A stretch of 64,000 bases of DNA, from the NCBI GenBank assembly GCA_029204225.1, contig CM055108.1, positions 4,652,735 to 4,716,734 on the forward strand, read 5' to 3'. The translations under genes were made by a program, and so were the position numbers. This DNA comes from Diphasiastrum complanatum. Lineage: Eukaryota; Streptophyta; Lycopodiopsida; Lycopodiales; Lycopodiaceae. This document shows positions 13,150 to 25,322 of this stretch, piece by piece. The notes under the pieces were generated by a model. It searched no databases and was not told where the DNA came from. It was given only the letters and a program-made list of their open reading frames with translations. Each line of letters opens with the position of its first letter. Position 1 is the first letter of the stretch.

Positions 13150-13992
13150 TCACCTTTTATCCATTAGCCCAAAAAAACAATTGTTTAAAGTTTGCAAGTT
13201 TTGGTTTATATATGCTCTAACCATGATCACATGCCTCCACAATGCATCTTTTTTCATCCAGATTACATTTCCATCGAGTGTCTTGCTATTGTTGATTGCC
13301 TTGCCTTTGTCAACTATGGAGCTACTGTGTGTAGCAGGTGTTCTGGGTACAGGCTGCACTTCGGGTTGCTCGTCATCTAAATTGTCACTCAGTCCATCTG
13401 GAATTTGAACATCTTTATCTGGATGCTCAGGGTCCACTCCCTCTGTTGATGTCGGCAGGTCATAGTATTGCTTGCCAAAAATCTCATAGCTAACTGGATC
13501 TTCGTTAGCCATAGTTCGTGTTTCGTCGAACAGGACATCTCTGACAATCTTTACTTGGTTATTCTACGACATATAGATCATGTAGTACGATGAATTTATG
13601 TCATAGTCTACAAGGTATCCTTGCTCAACTTTTTCATCTAGCTTCTTGCAGATCTTGTTAGGAATGTGTGCATATGCTACACATCCAAAGATTCAAATAT
13701 GAGCTAGGTTTGGCTTGTTTCCCCACCACACGTCATGTGGAGTAGTGTGAGGAACTCCCGGTTTGCCTGTCATGTTCTGCAGGTAGGCAACTGTGGCTAC
13801 TGCTTCAGCCCATAGTGGTCTTGATGCCTTTGAATAAGCCATCATGCATCTTGAAGCTGTCACGAGGGTTCTGTTTTTCCTCTCAGCCACACCATTGTGT
13901 TGCGGTGTGTATGATGCAGTCTTTATATGAAGAATGCCAACACCGTTGCGTATCAAATGGGTAATGTTGTAGATTACCCAAAAAAGATTCAT
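13150..13992 (-). pseudogene. Copia integrase C-terminal half and linker
   Basis: The minus strand encodes the integrase end typical of Copia: TPQHNGVAERKNRTLV, then PLWAEAV, the aromatic-rich HDVWWGNKP block and FGC-AY-HIP. One in-frame TGA at about 13,692 interrupts the latter part. The frame continues through an acidic linker rich in Pro, Asp and Gln (13150-13512) that normally joins integrase to reverse transcriptase. The catalytic Asp residues at the front of integrase are missing at the 5' end and RT is missing at the 3' end. It is a truncated fragment with no LTR of its own recognised nearby. Confidence 0.85.
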
Positions 13993-14608
13993 GTTAATAT
14001 TTGGCTCTTTTATAGCCAGTTTTTAAAATGCCCATTAGTTTTTTATCCTCGAATTTTTTTACACTTGAAATATACTAAGAACTTATATTTCATGAGAATT
14101 TTTACATAGAATAAAAAATTAGAAGTGATTTATACACATCTAAAAATTTTAGTATATTTTGAAACAACGTTATAACACAAAATTCATTAAAAATAAACTA
14201 AGATTTAAAAGTCTTACAAGTAAAAAACTTACAATCCAAAACAAACAGATTAAACAAAATGTTTACAGAACATTCTTTTTTGCTAAAATTAAATTTTATA
14301 ATAGATTATGTCTTTTTTTTTTTTGTGTTTTCTAATATTTGAACTACTAACTAAAAACTATCTTTGATTTGGATAATGTCAAATCCATATTGTAAATAAA
14401 AGGTAAAACATCATGTGTGATATCATCCAAACAATGAGCAATGATGAGAAAAATTAGTAGTTGGAATTTTATAAAAATTACTTTTATAGGTTGAGAGTAA
14501 AAAAATCCAATAACTATTTCAATCTATTGTACCATAATCTTTTGTAATAAAAAAACACATACAATGATAAGAAACAAATATCCATGAGAAAGATATAAAT
14601 AAAATGAT
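13993..14608. other. AT-rich stretch, nothing recognised
   Basis: Very AT-rich sequence with poly-T and poly-A runs between two Copia remnants. No coding or RNA signal was seen. Confidence 0.5.
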
Positions 14609-15085
14609 AAATTCAACTAGTTTAATCATATTTGCTACATTTGTTTATATGGCAATTGAGGCCAATTTCATATTAGACTTAGAGTTTGACTTTTCAAATT
14701 TATATTAGTCTAAAAGCATTTGAATAAACACTTTTGGAAAGTGTGCGAAAGTTTAGAAGTCTAGTTTGAATAGATTCAAATTTGAATGTTGGGTACATTG
14801 AATCTAGTCCTAAAAAAAGTAGGGTTTTTCATATTGGAGGGAAACCAAGTGGTAGTTTAGGTTTTGGACATGCTTTAAAAGGATGTAACTCGTGGATAGA
14901 GAGAATACTTCCTCTCTCTTATATCATTCATGCTTATACATAGTTCTCTTGGGTTCTACTATTTATTGGTGCACTATACTTGTGACATCTTGCAATTCTA
15001 TGTGTAGAATGATCAATATTTGCTATTTTTAGATCCACACAAAATACAGTAGCTTACTGTAATTGTACGGACATCAACAATACTT
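14609..15085 (+). mobile_element. Copia LTR remnant
   Basis: Positions 14,612-14,875 match the 3' LTR of the Copia element at 35,527-35,785 (shared block from CAACTAGTTTAATC to GGTTTTGGAC). This copy continues past the point where the other is truncated, with a TTTAAAAGG motif and a CT-rich stretch. The left end lacks the TGTGAG start and the right limit is uncertain. No coding region is attached, so it is a solo or broken LTR. Confidence 0.6.
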
Positions 15086-15106
15086 TTTGTTTTGGTTCAT
15101 GTTTGA

Positions 15107-16100
15107 TCAAGTTCGATTAGAGTTTGCATCTCTATCCATGCTACGTAAAATAGGATGAAATGACATAGCATCGTTTATCGATGGTTGTTTGAAATCATAG
15201 TATGTATGTTCTTGAGATATTACATCCCTAGAGACAAATACTACATTGGTGGATGGGTCATAAACTTTGTAAGCTTTATGTTCATCAGAATAGCCAATGA
15301 AAATACATTTATTTGTCCTATGATCCAGCTTCTTCCTAAGTTGTTTAGGAATGTGAACAAAACATATACAACCAAAGTTTTTTAAATGGCTGACACTAGG
15401 CTTATGTCCATGCCAAAATTCATAAGGAGTTTTGTTGTTGACGACTTTGGTGTTGGATCTGTTCTGTAAGTAACAGGCTGTGGTAGTAGCATCTGCCCAA
15501 ATATTCGTAGGTAGGTGTGCTTGATGTAGCATGGATCTGGCTGAGTTGAGAAGAGTTCGATTCTTCCTTTCTTGTTATGTTGAGGTGAATAAGAAGTGGT
15601 GAACTATCTTCTAACACCATGTTCAGCCAAGTAATCAGACATCTCGTTAGAGAGGTATTCGCCGCCACCATAAGTTCGGAGTGCTTTCACTTTTGTAGAT
15701 GTTTGTGTCTCAGCCATGGCCTTGAATCTCTTGAAGCATTCAAAGGCTTCAGATTTATGCTTAATGAACATGACTATAGACCATCTAGAATAATCATCTA
15801 TAAAAGTGATAAAATAGATTGCATCTCCTAAGGACGGAGTTGGCATTGGACCACAAAGATTGCTATGTACAAGTACATGCTTTGTTTTGATGGAATGTGA
15901 TTTGAGAAACTTGCTTCTAGAGTGTTTGTCATAGATGCATGATTCACAAAAGAAAGATTTCCTATCCAATGAAGAAGGGAAATACAATCCACCAACTAAA
16001 TTATTACAACGCATACAGGAAAGTGATCTTGTACTCACGTGTCCAAACTGACTATGCCACAAAATAGCATTATCGTTTACATTTACATGAGAGATGCTAG
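15107..16100 (-). pseudogene. Copia pre-integrase zinc domain and integrase, frameshifted
   Basis: From 16,062 down, the minus strand encodes the GAG-pre-integrase HHCC module (WHSQFGH near the start, then CESC), then the integrase core. Core residues seen are the first Asp in FIDDYSRW and the later Glu-rich block. The second catalytic Asp motif is degraded, reading RTYGGGEY where SDNGGEY is expected. A frameshift at about 15,540-15,605 moves the frame to 15107-15532, which has the NKTPYEFWHGHKP and FIGYSDEHKAYKVYDP blocks of the C-terminal domain. RT is missing. It is separate from the 13.1 kb fragment, since both contain the integrase end. Confidence 0.85.
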
Positions 16101-18897
16101 CTAATGCAACTGAATTAGAGAGTGTGTAGCAAAGATATTCAATAAATTGGTGAAACTATCCAAATAGTGGAGGAACTCTAATACTTATTATCGAAATAAT
16201 GCAAGTCTATGATCAATATGGAATTGGAAACACGATTCTTATTTTAGGTCAATGCAAAAATAGCAGCACAATACTTTTCAAAAGACATAGCTTGATTGTA
16301 ACAATCCATATTTATATCAATGAAAATCTCAAAAATGGGTTGTGTACATGTATGATTGTTTCTATCTTTTTTTATTCTAATATATACATGTATTTGTATA
16401 TTTAAAATTCTATGAAATTAGAAATTCTATTCAAAAGTTTGTTTTTTTTTTTTCTAAACTAGGAGAAGCATATGGTAAAAGTGCTTGCTCATGTGTAGTT
16501 TCAATATTAGGAGGTTGGTATATAGTAATTTCCTTTCTTGTTATTTCTCATTCCTCCTCATTTCAAAGGATTTCAATACCATGTTTCTGTATATTATAAC
16601 ATCTACATCCTAAACAACCTGAAAGGTAGTTAGAGCAGGAGCAGCTTTGTTTTTGGGACCTTTCACACTCTCAATTTTAGGCATAAATTTTTTGCCATTT
16701 GAGACAAAAGCCTTGATAAGCCCTTGTTGCATCTATACACTTCATAAGAGTTTTATTGATCAAGAGTGAACCACTGCCAACAAGATGGAATAGCAATTTG
16801 ATAAACATTATCCTCAACATCCAATAAATAAAATAATATTATCTTATCTATGTACATCTTTTTGCAAATTATACCACTCAAAAAATAACTTCATATTGAA
16901 CATGAATTAAGCACAGCTGAAGGAATCCTTTGTTGTATACACACTACAGATATTGACAATAGAGTATTAACATTATAACAAATATAAGGTGTATAGAAAG
17001 ATAAAAACTTACAATTCAAAAAATAAGAAGATTAGTAGTAATGTTTACCTCAATTGATTTGATCTTTATTTCACCAACATATGTCGCTATTGTTGGTATT
17101 TGGTTTATATCTTTAGGAAGAAGAGAAGAAAAAATTGGTACTCTTTTTGCTTTGACAAAAAGAATATTCAAGCTCCAACGACGACTACAACATTTGAGAT
17201 GAAATTAGAATCACTACAGAAGGAGATATAAATATCAAGATAAAAGACATACATTGCTCAATTGACAAGACTTACTTATTTTCATATGGCAATAAATAAA
17301 TTTTGGCCACTAGACTGCACTAGATGATTGTTGAGTCTCAAAATTGACTTCCTTAAGCTTTGATTGCACCCTTAAAATAGGGGCTAACTACAAAAACATC
17401 TTATAGGAAGTCAAGACCGATGCTATGTTGTAAAAATTTTTGAGCGGCATCGACAATGACATCCTAGCTCATGTTGGTGTGCATCTAGTTAAGTCTTCGT
17501 GCACTTGTGTTGCATGTCTAAGTTGGGTTAGTCTCAAACAACATTTGCCTTGTGGAGCTATCTCAAAAGATTTAATCTTTAACTCCTCAAAAAATTTTAG
17601 ATTGAAAACCAAGATCTATTCCATAAATCTAAGCCATAAATCTAAAGCAAGAGCACTAAAAATCATGAATAAATCATTCATACAAGTACACTCACACATG
17701 AGGAGACCTGAGTATGAAAAAACTAAGTATGAAAATGACTTTCTCTCGGGTAGAAAGAGAAAAAACTCGAGTAGAGAGAGAAGATCAAGATTGACTCAAA
17801 ATGTGTAGAAATCTCATAACTCCAAAAAACTTAATTACAAATGAATTAATTCACATATAAGTAGTAATCTAAGGTGAAGGGGAGTGAAACATGATTGGAC
17901 CCCTTCTTTTCTTCCTCTAAATTCTATTGGTTGAGTGACATATGAGCCCTCAATGTTGATTGGACCATTTTGATAGATTCTAGCATTTTGATTGGTCACT
18001 AACTCTCATGCCAACACATAGGGATGAGTCACTCACCAAATCTCAACTTGACAAATGTAAGTAGCCTAACCTAACTCGAGCTACATCACTTCTACTTTTG
18101 GCCAAATCAAGCCTTTTCGTGTGTACTTGCCTATTTTGCCTCTTATGCCAAAAATGGACATCAAACACTTGGCTAGATCTCCTAAGAACTTGAGTACCCC
18201 TAACTCAATATGATAAAATGATTTTGACTATTTTCCACACATGGGAACATGCTCCACATGTGTGATATTTTCTCATAAACAATAATTGTAGAATAACCAA
18301 GCTAGATTTTGCCAATTTTTCACACTCCCTTGTGAAACTTGTTGAGTGGATCCTTTGGTATGCATGTGAAGTGAAGACCAGCCAAGGGATCCTCCATAGC
18401 AGCAACTTCACCATATCCATGATAAGATTTCTTTGGTAGAAATCACTTGCCAACTCCTTTGAAGAGCATTCCACCAATTTGCCACCATATCCTTGTATTC
18501 CCTCCATGCTTGAAGATGATCTTTGACTTGAGAGCTCCACTTGCAAGAATATGGATGCACTATTAAGAGTGAACTCCGAGGCTCCCATTAAAGATCAAGA
18601 TCATAAGATGAGCAAATGTAATGATTATCAAGATTTTCAATTTTAGCTTGACTAGTCCACATACTATGAACTTTTTCCATGATGAATCTAATCATGAAAT
18701 CAAGCACTATCTTGATCTTTTGAGGCTAAATACTTGCTCAAAATGTCAATGTCCTTCATGGATGATTCACTTAATCTCAAAAAAGAAGTTTACAAAATGT
18801 CTCACAAAATGAAAAAACATGATTTTTCAAACTAATTGCCAAAGTACTTGGTTTCATTCAAAATAGCAATCAAACAATAGTACTACGTGTCCATTGG
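16101..18897. other. Unassigned AT-rich sequence
   Basis: No supported gene. Open stretches such as 17440-17808 (plus) and 18205-18588 (minus) show no domain and compositions consistent with chance. A minus-strand patch around 16,640-16,740 rich in Lys codons is open but too short to name. Confidence 0.45.
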
Positions 18898-19335
18898 TTG
18901 TGCACCACTTCAACGAATGTTTTTTTGGGAAGGTACGAACTCGAAATGTTGCAAGTAGATCCAAAGTGCAAGAGAAAGAGATTACCAAAAAATCAACCAA
19001 GAGTCGGTGATTTGAATTTACCGGATGTAGATATTTTGGCATTTAATTTTGAGTTAACAATGACCAATCATGTACAAAAGTCAACTATATCTATATTAAA
19101 TGAAAGACTTGGATTAATGGAAAAACCATCATCCTCTACTCGTCATCAACAGAGAAAAGCTGATTTACAAGGTTTTTTGTCAACATTAGACACGGATTCT
19201 GAAGAAGGTATGTCAGTTGACTCTGATGAAGAAGATGAGTCTTCCACTTCATCAGCTAAAAACGAGAGTGTTGAGAATATGTCAAGTTCTGAATTGAGAG
19301 GCATCAGTGAAAATTCCTTAGAAAATGTACTTTAA
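18898..19335 (+). CDS. Unrecognised ORF with acidic Ser-rich tail
   Basis: An open frame of 145 codons. The N-terminal half contains a basic patch (KCKRKRLPKNQP, about residues 23-34) and a hydrophobic stretch. The C-terminal third is an acidic serine-rich tail with repeated Asp-Ser-Asp-Glu and Glu-Ser pairs from about residue 96. A basic core followed by an acidic tail is seen in many nuclear or transposon-encoded proteins, but I recognise no family. It may be the terminal exon of a larger gene or a DNA-transposon protein. It sits just left of the target site of the 19.6 kb retroelement and is not interrupted by it. Confidence 0.3.
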   Translation: MCTTSTNVFLGRYELEMLQVDPKCKRKRLPKNQPRVGDLNLPDVDILAFNFELTMTNHVQKSTISILNERLGLMEKPSSSTRHQQRKADLQGFLSTLDTDSEEGMSVDSDEEDESSTSSAKNESVENMSSSELRGISENSLENVL

Positions 19336-19621
19336 AAAGGAGAATGTGCGAATATAATTTAAGTCGTTTTGTATTTCAATGGGATTTCGAGTTTCAAAAA
19401 TCATTTGTTCTCTTGAATTATTATTTCATTTGTAATTATGATGATTTTATGAAGTTTGCAACACAAAAACTTGTAGTTATTTATTCAAAATATGCATTTT
19501 TTGGTTCTTTTTCAAAATAAAATTTAGAGATTTATTAAAAAAATCCATGATTTTGGCCTAAAACTATGACCATTAGAAAACACCAAAAAAGATTCTTTTT
19601 TTAAGGTCAAAGTCCCAAAAC

Positions 19622-19626
19622 AAATG
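19622..19626. repeat. Target-site duplication AAATG, left
   Basis: Five bases directly before the left LTR are repeated exactly after the right LTR (31504-31508). This marks a single insertion event of the 11.9 kb element. Confidence 0.85.
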
Positions 19627-20369
19627 TGTAGTGGGTTTCTTTCCTTGCCTAACCTGAATCCAAGATCTAGTCAATCTAGCATCAAAGAGACGGAGTTAGT
19701 TGTCACGTGGAGGTTCGTTCCCATGAGAGCGATAGTATAGTTCAGATTTCAACATGAATGGAGGATCTAACACTACATCCATTAACACTAAGCATTTATA
19801 CTACATCCATTAACCCTAAATCCACAACAATGATAGAAACTTACTCTTCTCTCTCTCCTTTTCTCTCTCACCAAAGCATAAGAAATAACAATCCCAATAA
19901 TGATCAAATCCAACAATTAGCAAATACCAAAGAAAGCATGAGAAATAAAGGAAAAGAGAAGAAGAGCAAGGACATTCATCAATCCATTTCTAAAGAGAAC
20001 CAGTCTACTTTATTGAAATGAGAAAACGAACATCAGGAGCAACTCGAGTTGGTCTCTTTTTATAGTAGAGAGGAGGACCCTGGCCTCTGAATCCTATTGG
20101 TCCAGTCTTGCCTCTCTTTTTATTCAAATTTAAAAAGTGTGAGGACCATTAAAATTGGAGGAAAACCTAACTTTATTCACTAACTTGACATCTAGGCCCT
20201 GCGACATGAAAAGTCCCGCAAAAAGGCCTAAAGTCCTTTTATTAACTTTTAACTAATCAATCAAATAAATATGTGGTCATTGGGTTGGACTTACACACGC
20301 AGGGTGCCAAATCCCTCTCACTTATTAACTAGGGTTAGGGTTGCCTTGGGATCCGCAAACCCTCCAACA
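19627..20369 (-). repeat. 3' LTR of the 11.9 kb element
   Basis: 743 bp, starting TGTTGGAGGG at 20369 on the minus strand and ending CCCACTACA at 19627. A CTATAAAAAG promoter-like box lies at about 20,057-20,065 (minus), with CT-rich sequence downstream. It pairs with 30750-31503 and differs by a few substitutions and a short indel near 19,790. Confidence 0.92.
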
Positions 20370-20381
20370 GTATCCCCCACC
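20370..20381 (-). other. Polypurine tract
   Basis: On the minus strand GGTGGGGGATAC lies directly before the TG of the 3' LTR, the expected site for priming plus-strand DNA synthesis. Confidence 0.7.
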
Positions 20382-20458
20382 AAAACTGGTGGCGGTCCCA
20401 CGACACCTGCAATATGCAGTTATTGGGGACTTTTATTGGCTTCGCGCCGAATCTTAAT

Positions 20459-22963
20459 TTAATGATACTGCACCTTCTCCATAAAGTCAAGGCGTGCAGT
20501 ATTGAAATCCAAGTTGTGTGGCAGGAAACAACGGTGGGCTCCGACAATCCACTTGGAAGTTGTCCATGAGGTGAACCGAGATTCCCAAGAGCCTCCCATC
20601 ATAGCCGCATGGAAATACAGTCGAGCAATCGGCAGCTGATCTTTGATTTGCTCTGAGGCCATCGGCTTATTTGGATCGAATGCCAGGGTAGGAAGGCAAT
20701 CGTCCCATTTGGTTGCCACTGACGCCAACAAAGTTAGATCTTTAGCAAACATTGCCGATTGTCACACCGTTGGATCCGGAGAGTGGACATACTCTCTCTG
20801 ATATGCTTGTAAGGCATGATGGAAGTCTACTGAAATGTTTCAGTTGTAAGAATGATGGATGATTGGCCAATTGGGCATATGGATGGTGATTTTGTCCGTA
20901 GCCAATCCCAAATCTTTCCATTTTTGTCGTCGCGGCATTGGCACGTAATAAAGATCTACCCGCAACTGGCGAGGGCTGGCAACGTAACTCCTAATTGATT
21001 CCGGAGTTTTCTCAAAAACCATGATTCTCCATGCCGGCTGCTCTCCCAGTGCAGGTATTTTGTCCAATTCTTTGCCGGCCTCGATCTTGGAGGTCCTACA
21101 TTTCAGAACCCATCCGCCATGCGAGGACTCATGCGGATGTTGCTTTAAGAAGGTCTAGATCTGGTCCTTGACACTGATGGGCCTTCTGAATAAATGGCTT
21201 GTCCTTGATGAGGATGGACCCGCTTGTACTATCGGTATGGTTGGCGGTTGATCTGCTAGATCTGGAGCTCCTCCCTGGTCCATGCTCGAATCAACCCCTG
21301 TATCCATTTGTACAGTTTCTTGGCGCGAAGGGGAGAATTGCGACATGACTAGGATGGCGATTTGTGATCCGGATTCTAACACTTGAACGGCGACTTTTTC
21401 ATAGGTGTTGATGGTCTCTTTTGCCTTTGCCAACTCGGTTGAAGCTGCTCCTTTGAACCTATCAAAGCGGCCTTGAAATCCCTGAAGGGCCGCTTTGTAT
21501 ATTTCCACTTTCTTGAACAAATATGCAATCTCCGTTGGTGTGACCAGATGATCAGGTATTTGCATTTGCAGATAGGCATCACGCTCAAGGGTGGTCGCAT
21601 CCAATTCACCTTGAAGTCGTGTGTGATCTTGTTCAGCCATCTGTAATTGCCCCTTCAGCAGCTGCACCTATTGTTTGGCATCTTGCACTGCCTTATCTAC
21701 CTGATCATGTGCGGTTGTCAAGGCATTTTGCAGGGAGCTGATGTAGGTTTCCAAGCGATCAGCTTGTTGTTGGGCCAATTTCTTTTTGCTTTCAGTCTTT
21801 TTTTCATGTTGCTTGGCTATCTTCGCCTCTCGATCCAGCTGGACAATTTTTTGGCTAATCAGAGTGTTTTCGAATCCTAGATCAGAGATCCTATGTTCCA
21901 TTTTCTTCTTCTTATCTAGCATAGACTGGATCACTTGCCAAGGCTTGAAACTAACCCTAGAGCATCACCAGAATCGACGGTCATGGAGGTGGCAGCAGCA
22001 GGAGACCCTGATGATATTGTCCTTGGTAGGTGTGGAATAGTTGCCAAGGTCTCTTCTTTTTCAAAAGTATCCTCTTCTTCAAACCCTTCAGGCACCGTGG
22101 CGTCGAACTACTTTGGTGAATTTACAGCTATGTCGACCCGAAGTGTGACTGGGCTACCCTGTGTGGGTGGTTGCTGACTGGTATCTTCGACACCAACAGT
22201 AGATTCATGGATATGCCCGAATTCTCTTCCAGGGGATTGGGGTTCAAAGGGCGCTGGGCTCTGGATCATTTCAAAAATTTTGGTGGCCCCAAGGGGGTTG
22301 GAATCATCGAACATATCCATGAAGAACTGTGTGTTGGGCGAGGTTGCTTCGGTGTGCGAGGGTGAGGTGGCCTGAGCAGCTGTGATGGGAATGGTAGGCC
22401 CAATGGTCACAGACTGTCCTTGTATGGGAGCAGAGGCGAGGGAAGCATCAGAGGTGAGGGGAATGAGAAGTTCAGTGTGAACAATAGCAAGGGGTGGAAG
22501 CGCAGATGACGAGGTATGCGGAAGGCAAGTTAGGAATTACGATCGTGACGAGGAAGGCAAGTTAGGAATTACGATCTCGCTGCGTGGACGACGATGACTA
22601 TGAGAACTTGAGGCCTGATGAGATGACTCGGCCAATGCTTCTTCGTAAACCGAAAGCACAGAATCCAGGTGGAAGCCATGGATTTTATTTTCTAAGTGAG
22701 AAGCGGCTAAGAGGGACAATAGAGAGCCAGCGGCGAACTCCTGCTTTGTATTGGCCTTAATAGCTCGCTTGAGCTCACCAGAAACAGTTTTGAACCAGTT
22801 ATATGGTTCAAGAGGGGCTTTGGCCAACTTAGTGTGAGACTCCACTATCTTGTGAAGGATTTGAGATGTGATGCGGTCTTTCCTGAGGTTGCCAACCATC
22901 ATGATTCAACAGCTGGGCAGCGGCATGGATGGAAGGCTCAGTGATGGCTTCCAGAAGATAGCC
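20459..22963 (-). pseudogene. ORF3 C-terminal part: Pro/Ser linker, coiled coil, C-terminal domain
   Basis: Continuation of the extra ORF that begins at 25322 and is split by the 2 kb cassette. Read on the minus strand: an alpha-helical region (about 22902-22700), a basic RRPRSEI motif, a long Pro/Ser/Thr-rich linker, then a strongly heptad-like Lys/Glu/Gln segment (about 21934-21380) that should form a coiled coil. A DMDTGVDSSMDQGG-like low-complexity stretch follows, then a C-terminal region with many aromatic and basic residues ending at 20459. Several stops and small frameshifts break it (for example near 22905, 22540, 22108, 21668 and 21155). A second copy at 37534-39836 has the same order. 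I recognise no named family; it is not gag, protease, RT or integrase. Confidence 0.7.
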
Positions 22964-24950
22964 AATTTCCATTACCTTTTACTGAAAGCATTTTGGATCG
23001 CCTTGCTGGAGCGAAAGCTTATAGTTTCCTAGATGGATTTAGTGGTTACAACCAGGTTAAGATTGCACCTACCGATCGTCACAAAACTGCTTTTGCAATA
23101 GAATGGGACAGCTATGCTTACAAAGTAATGTCGTTTGGACTCTGTAACCAAAAGCAAAAGAAGTCTTAGCGCAAAAGTTAGATCAAGAAGAATCAAAAGA
23201 CCATCAGGAGCCACTTTTTTGTGCTAGATTTGAAGAATCTAACGATGTACTCCATGTTGGAGCCGTGTGACAAAAGAATATCACTCTGCCGATACAACAT
23301 AGACAATTTTCTAAAGAAGCAACTGTAATAGATGGCGGTTCAGGAGTTAACCTGATTTCTACAAAGCTATGTACAAAATGGGGCCTTACAAAGATTAAGT
23401 CTGCTACTTTTGCTATTAAACTAGCTGATCAAATGACAGTTTGTCCACAAGGAATGGTGGAAGATATACCTATCAGGATTGCAGGAGTACAGTTCGTCAT
23501 TACTTTCGTCGTGATGGACTTACTAGAAGCACCAAATGTCTACCGAGTTCTCTTAGGACGTCCATGGTTATGAGTTGCGCAAGTAATTCATAACTAGGGT
23601 ACTGGAAAAATCACTTTTTAAAATCATGAACGTGCAATTAAAGTTGATCCTACACACTTGGACTATCAAACCAATGGTTAAAAAGCGGATGGCGATCCAT
23701 CAACAATGGATCACACTTGTGATCGACTAGAGAAAAAATTGGGAGTTCACTACGATTCTCAAACGGATACTGTCAATTGAAATGAAGCTCTTGCAACAAT
23801 TGATTGTACAGCAACATATATGTGTCAACAAGATATTCAATCAGAAATGAGCGAGATTTCCTTATTAGATCGAACTTTGGATACGCCAATCACGTTCTCA
23901 CTGAATGTGCTGAATGTAGCCTGGATATGAACGGAACCTATACCAGATCCAATTGAGGATGATCTCATACCAGTGAGCCATGCCTTAACTTATGATGGCA
24001 ATGTAAAATTTACGGATGAATAGATTCTACATCATATGGATCCGACCAGATTTGTAGTGCGTAATGTTTCTGATGAACCAACAATCAAATCGTCCAAAGC
24101 AGTTATATTGAAGGGAGACATGATCACGGATTTGATGACGAAGAAACAAGCAAAGAAACATTATAATACGGTCCTGAAATAGGAAAATCCCCCTCAAAAG
24201 ATCGATTCAAAGGAAGTGCCACCTCTATTGGATAAAGCCAAAGGAAAAGTCAAGAATGATTCTTCAAGTCAGATTTCCAGCAAGACATCATCGTCTAGGA
24301 AGTCTTCACCTGTGAAGAAAGATTTACCATCCCGAAAGTCATCACCTCCACAATCAATTCCTGCTAAGAAGACTAAATGAAGATCCAAGACAAGTCCTTT
24401 CGAAAAAGAACAAGCAAATGTAGTCCAGCATGATATGCCAGAGCATTGTAAACATTATACACTGGATGATGTGGTTATCATGCTACCTAAAGCACATCGT
24501 GAACTTGAAGAACACATGCCGGAATCTAAAGAGGTTTACGATGGCCCAGCTAGGATGCAACCAATGAATCTTGCAGAACCAGGAGAACCAAAAAAGATTG
24601 TACAAGTGGGATCACAACTTACTCTTGAATAGTATCAAGCACTCCGTTTGTTACTTATTAAGTATCAAGATTGCTTTGCACAGACTTATCAAGATTTGAA
24701 GGGTATTCCGACATCAGTCACTGAACATACCATACCTTTAATACCTGATGCAGTACCAAAGGTTACAAAATTCTATCGTTGTAATCCTAATGTGGCAGAT
24801 CTGATAAAGAAAGAACTTCAGAGATTGCTTGACACCGATTTCATTTATGAGATCGAGCATACTGAATGGATTTCACTGATTGTCATTGTTTTTAAGAAAA
24901 ATGAGAAATTGCGAATCTGTGTGAATCTCAAAGCATTTAATAAAGTGACC
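22964..24950 (+). pseudogene. Inverted, circularly permuted protease/RT cassette of the same element
   Basis: This 1,987 bp plus-strand segment sits inside the minus-strand ORF3. It opens in the middle of RT (FPLPFTESILDRLAG, AYSFLDGFSGYNQ, SFGLCN; 22966-23148). It then jumps to sequence upstream of protease, passes through an aspartic protease (active-site region VIDGGSGVNLI at about 23,325-23,360 and LLGRPWL near 23,560), a linker with several stops, and RT front sequence ending LRICVNLKAFNKVT at 24,950. These are exactly the pieces missing between gag and RT near 27,640 on the minus strand. The RT order is circularly permuted: the cassette begins with what should follow its end. The flanks rejoin ORF3 (GATCTGCACTGG on one side, GCTATCTTC on the other). 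It encodes nothing functional. Confidence 0.8.
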
Positions 24951-25322
24951 AGTGCAGATCGTTGGTGAAGTCAATGTATGGCTTGATGGCCTGTTTGGCG
25001 TGCTTGTGATTGGGTGAGGCTTGCGTATCGGATGAGATTCCTATAGTTGCAAGTGCAGCCTAGTGACGTGCACCTTGTGTGTGGCTCCTTGGAAGGTGAT
25101 ATAAATCTTGGATTTCTCTTCCTTCCATGTACTGAAGGCAAGAGTGATGAAATCCATATTGATGCGTCCCGAAAAGGCTCTCTCATGAATACTGATTGTA
25201 GTAAGTAGAGGCTCCGCAAGGGTCATCCACTGAGTGACCATGCTTGTGCTAGGAAGAATCATGATGTCCGTTGCAGATGGGATAGTATAGCGCGGAGACT
25301 GGGAAGTATCGGTAGAAGACAT
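24951..25322 (-). pseudogene. ORF3 N-terminal domain
   Basis: Begins at ATG 25320-25322 (MSSTDTSQSP) and runs to the cassette junction. It aligns closely with residues 1-128 of the second copy starting at 37534: a SATDIMILPSTSMVTQW block, an FSGRINMDFITLAFSTWKEEKSK-like region, and a GATHKVHVT block. A small frameshift after HKVHVT breaks this copy. The domain precedes the helical and coiled-coil parts now beyond the cassette. The function is unknown; position after integrase is where env-like or accessory ORFs occur in some plant Ty3 elements. Confidence 0.65.

Noticed and set aside
13181-13408. Plus-strand ORFs over the Copia linker
   Set aside because: Antisense shadow; the minus strand matches Copia.
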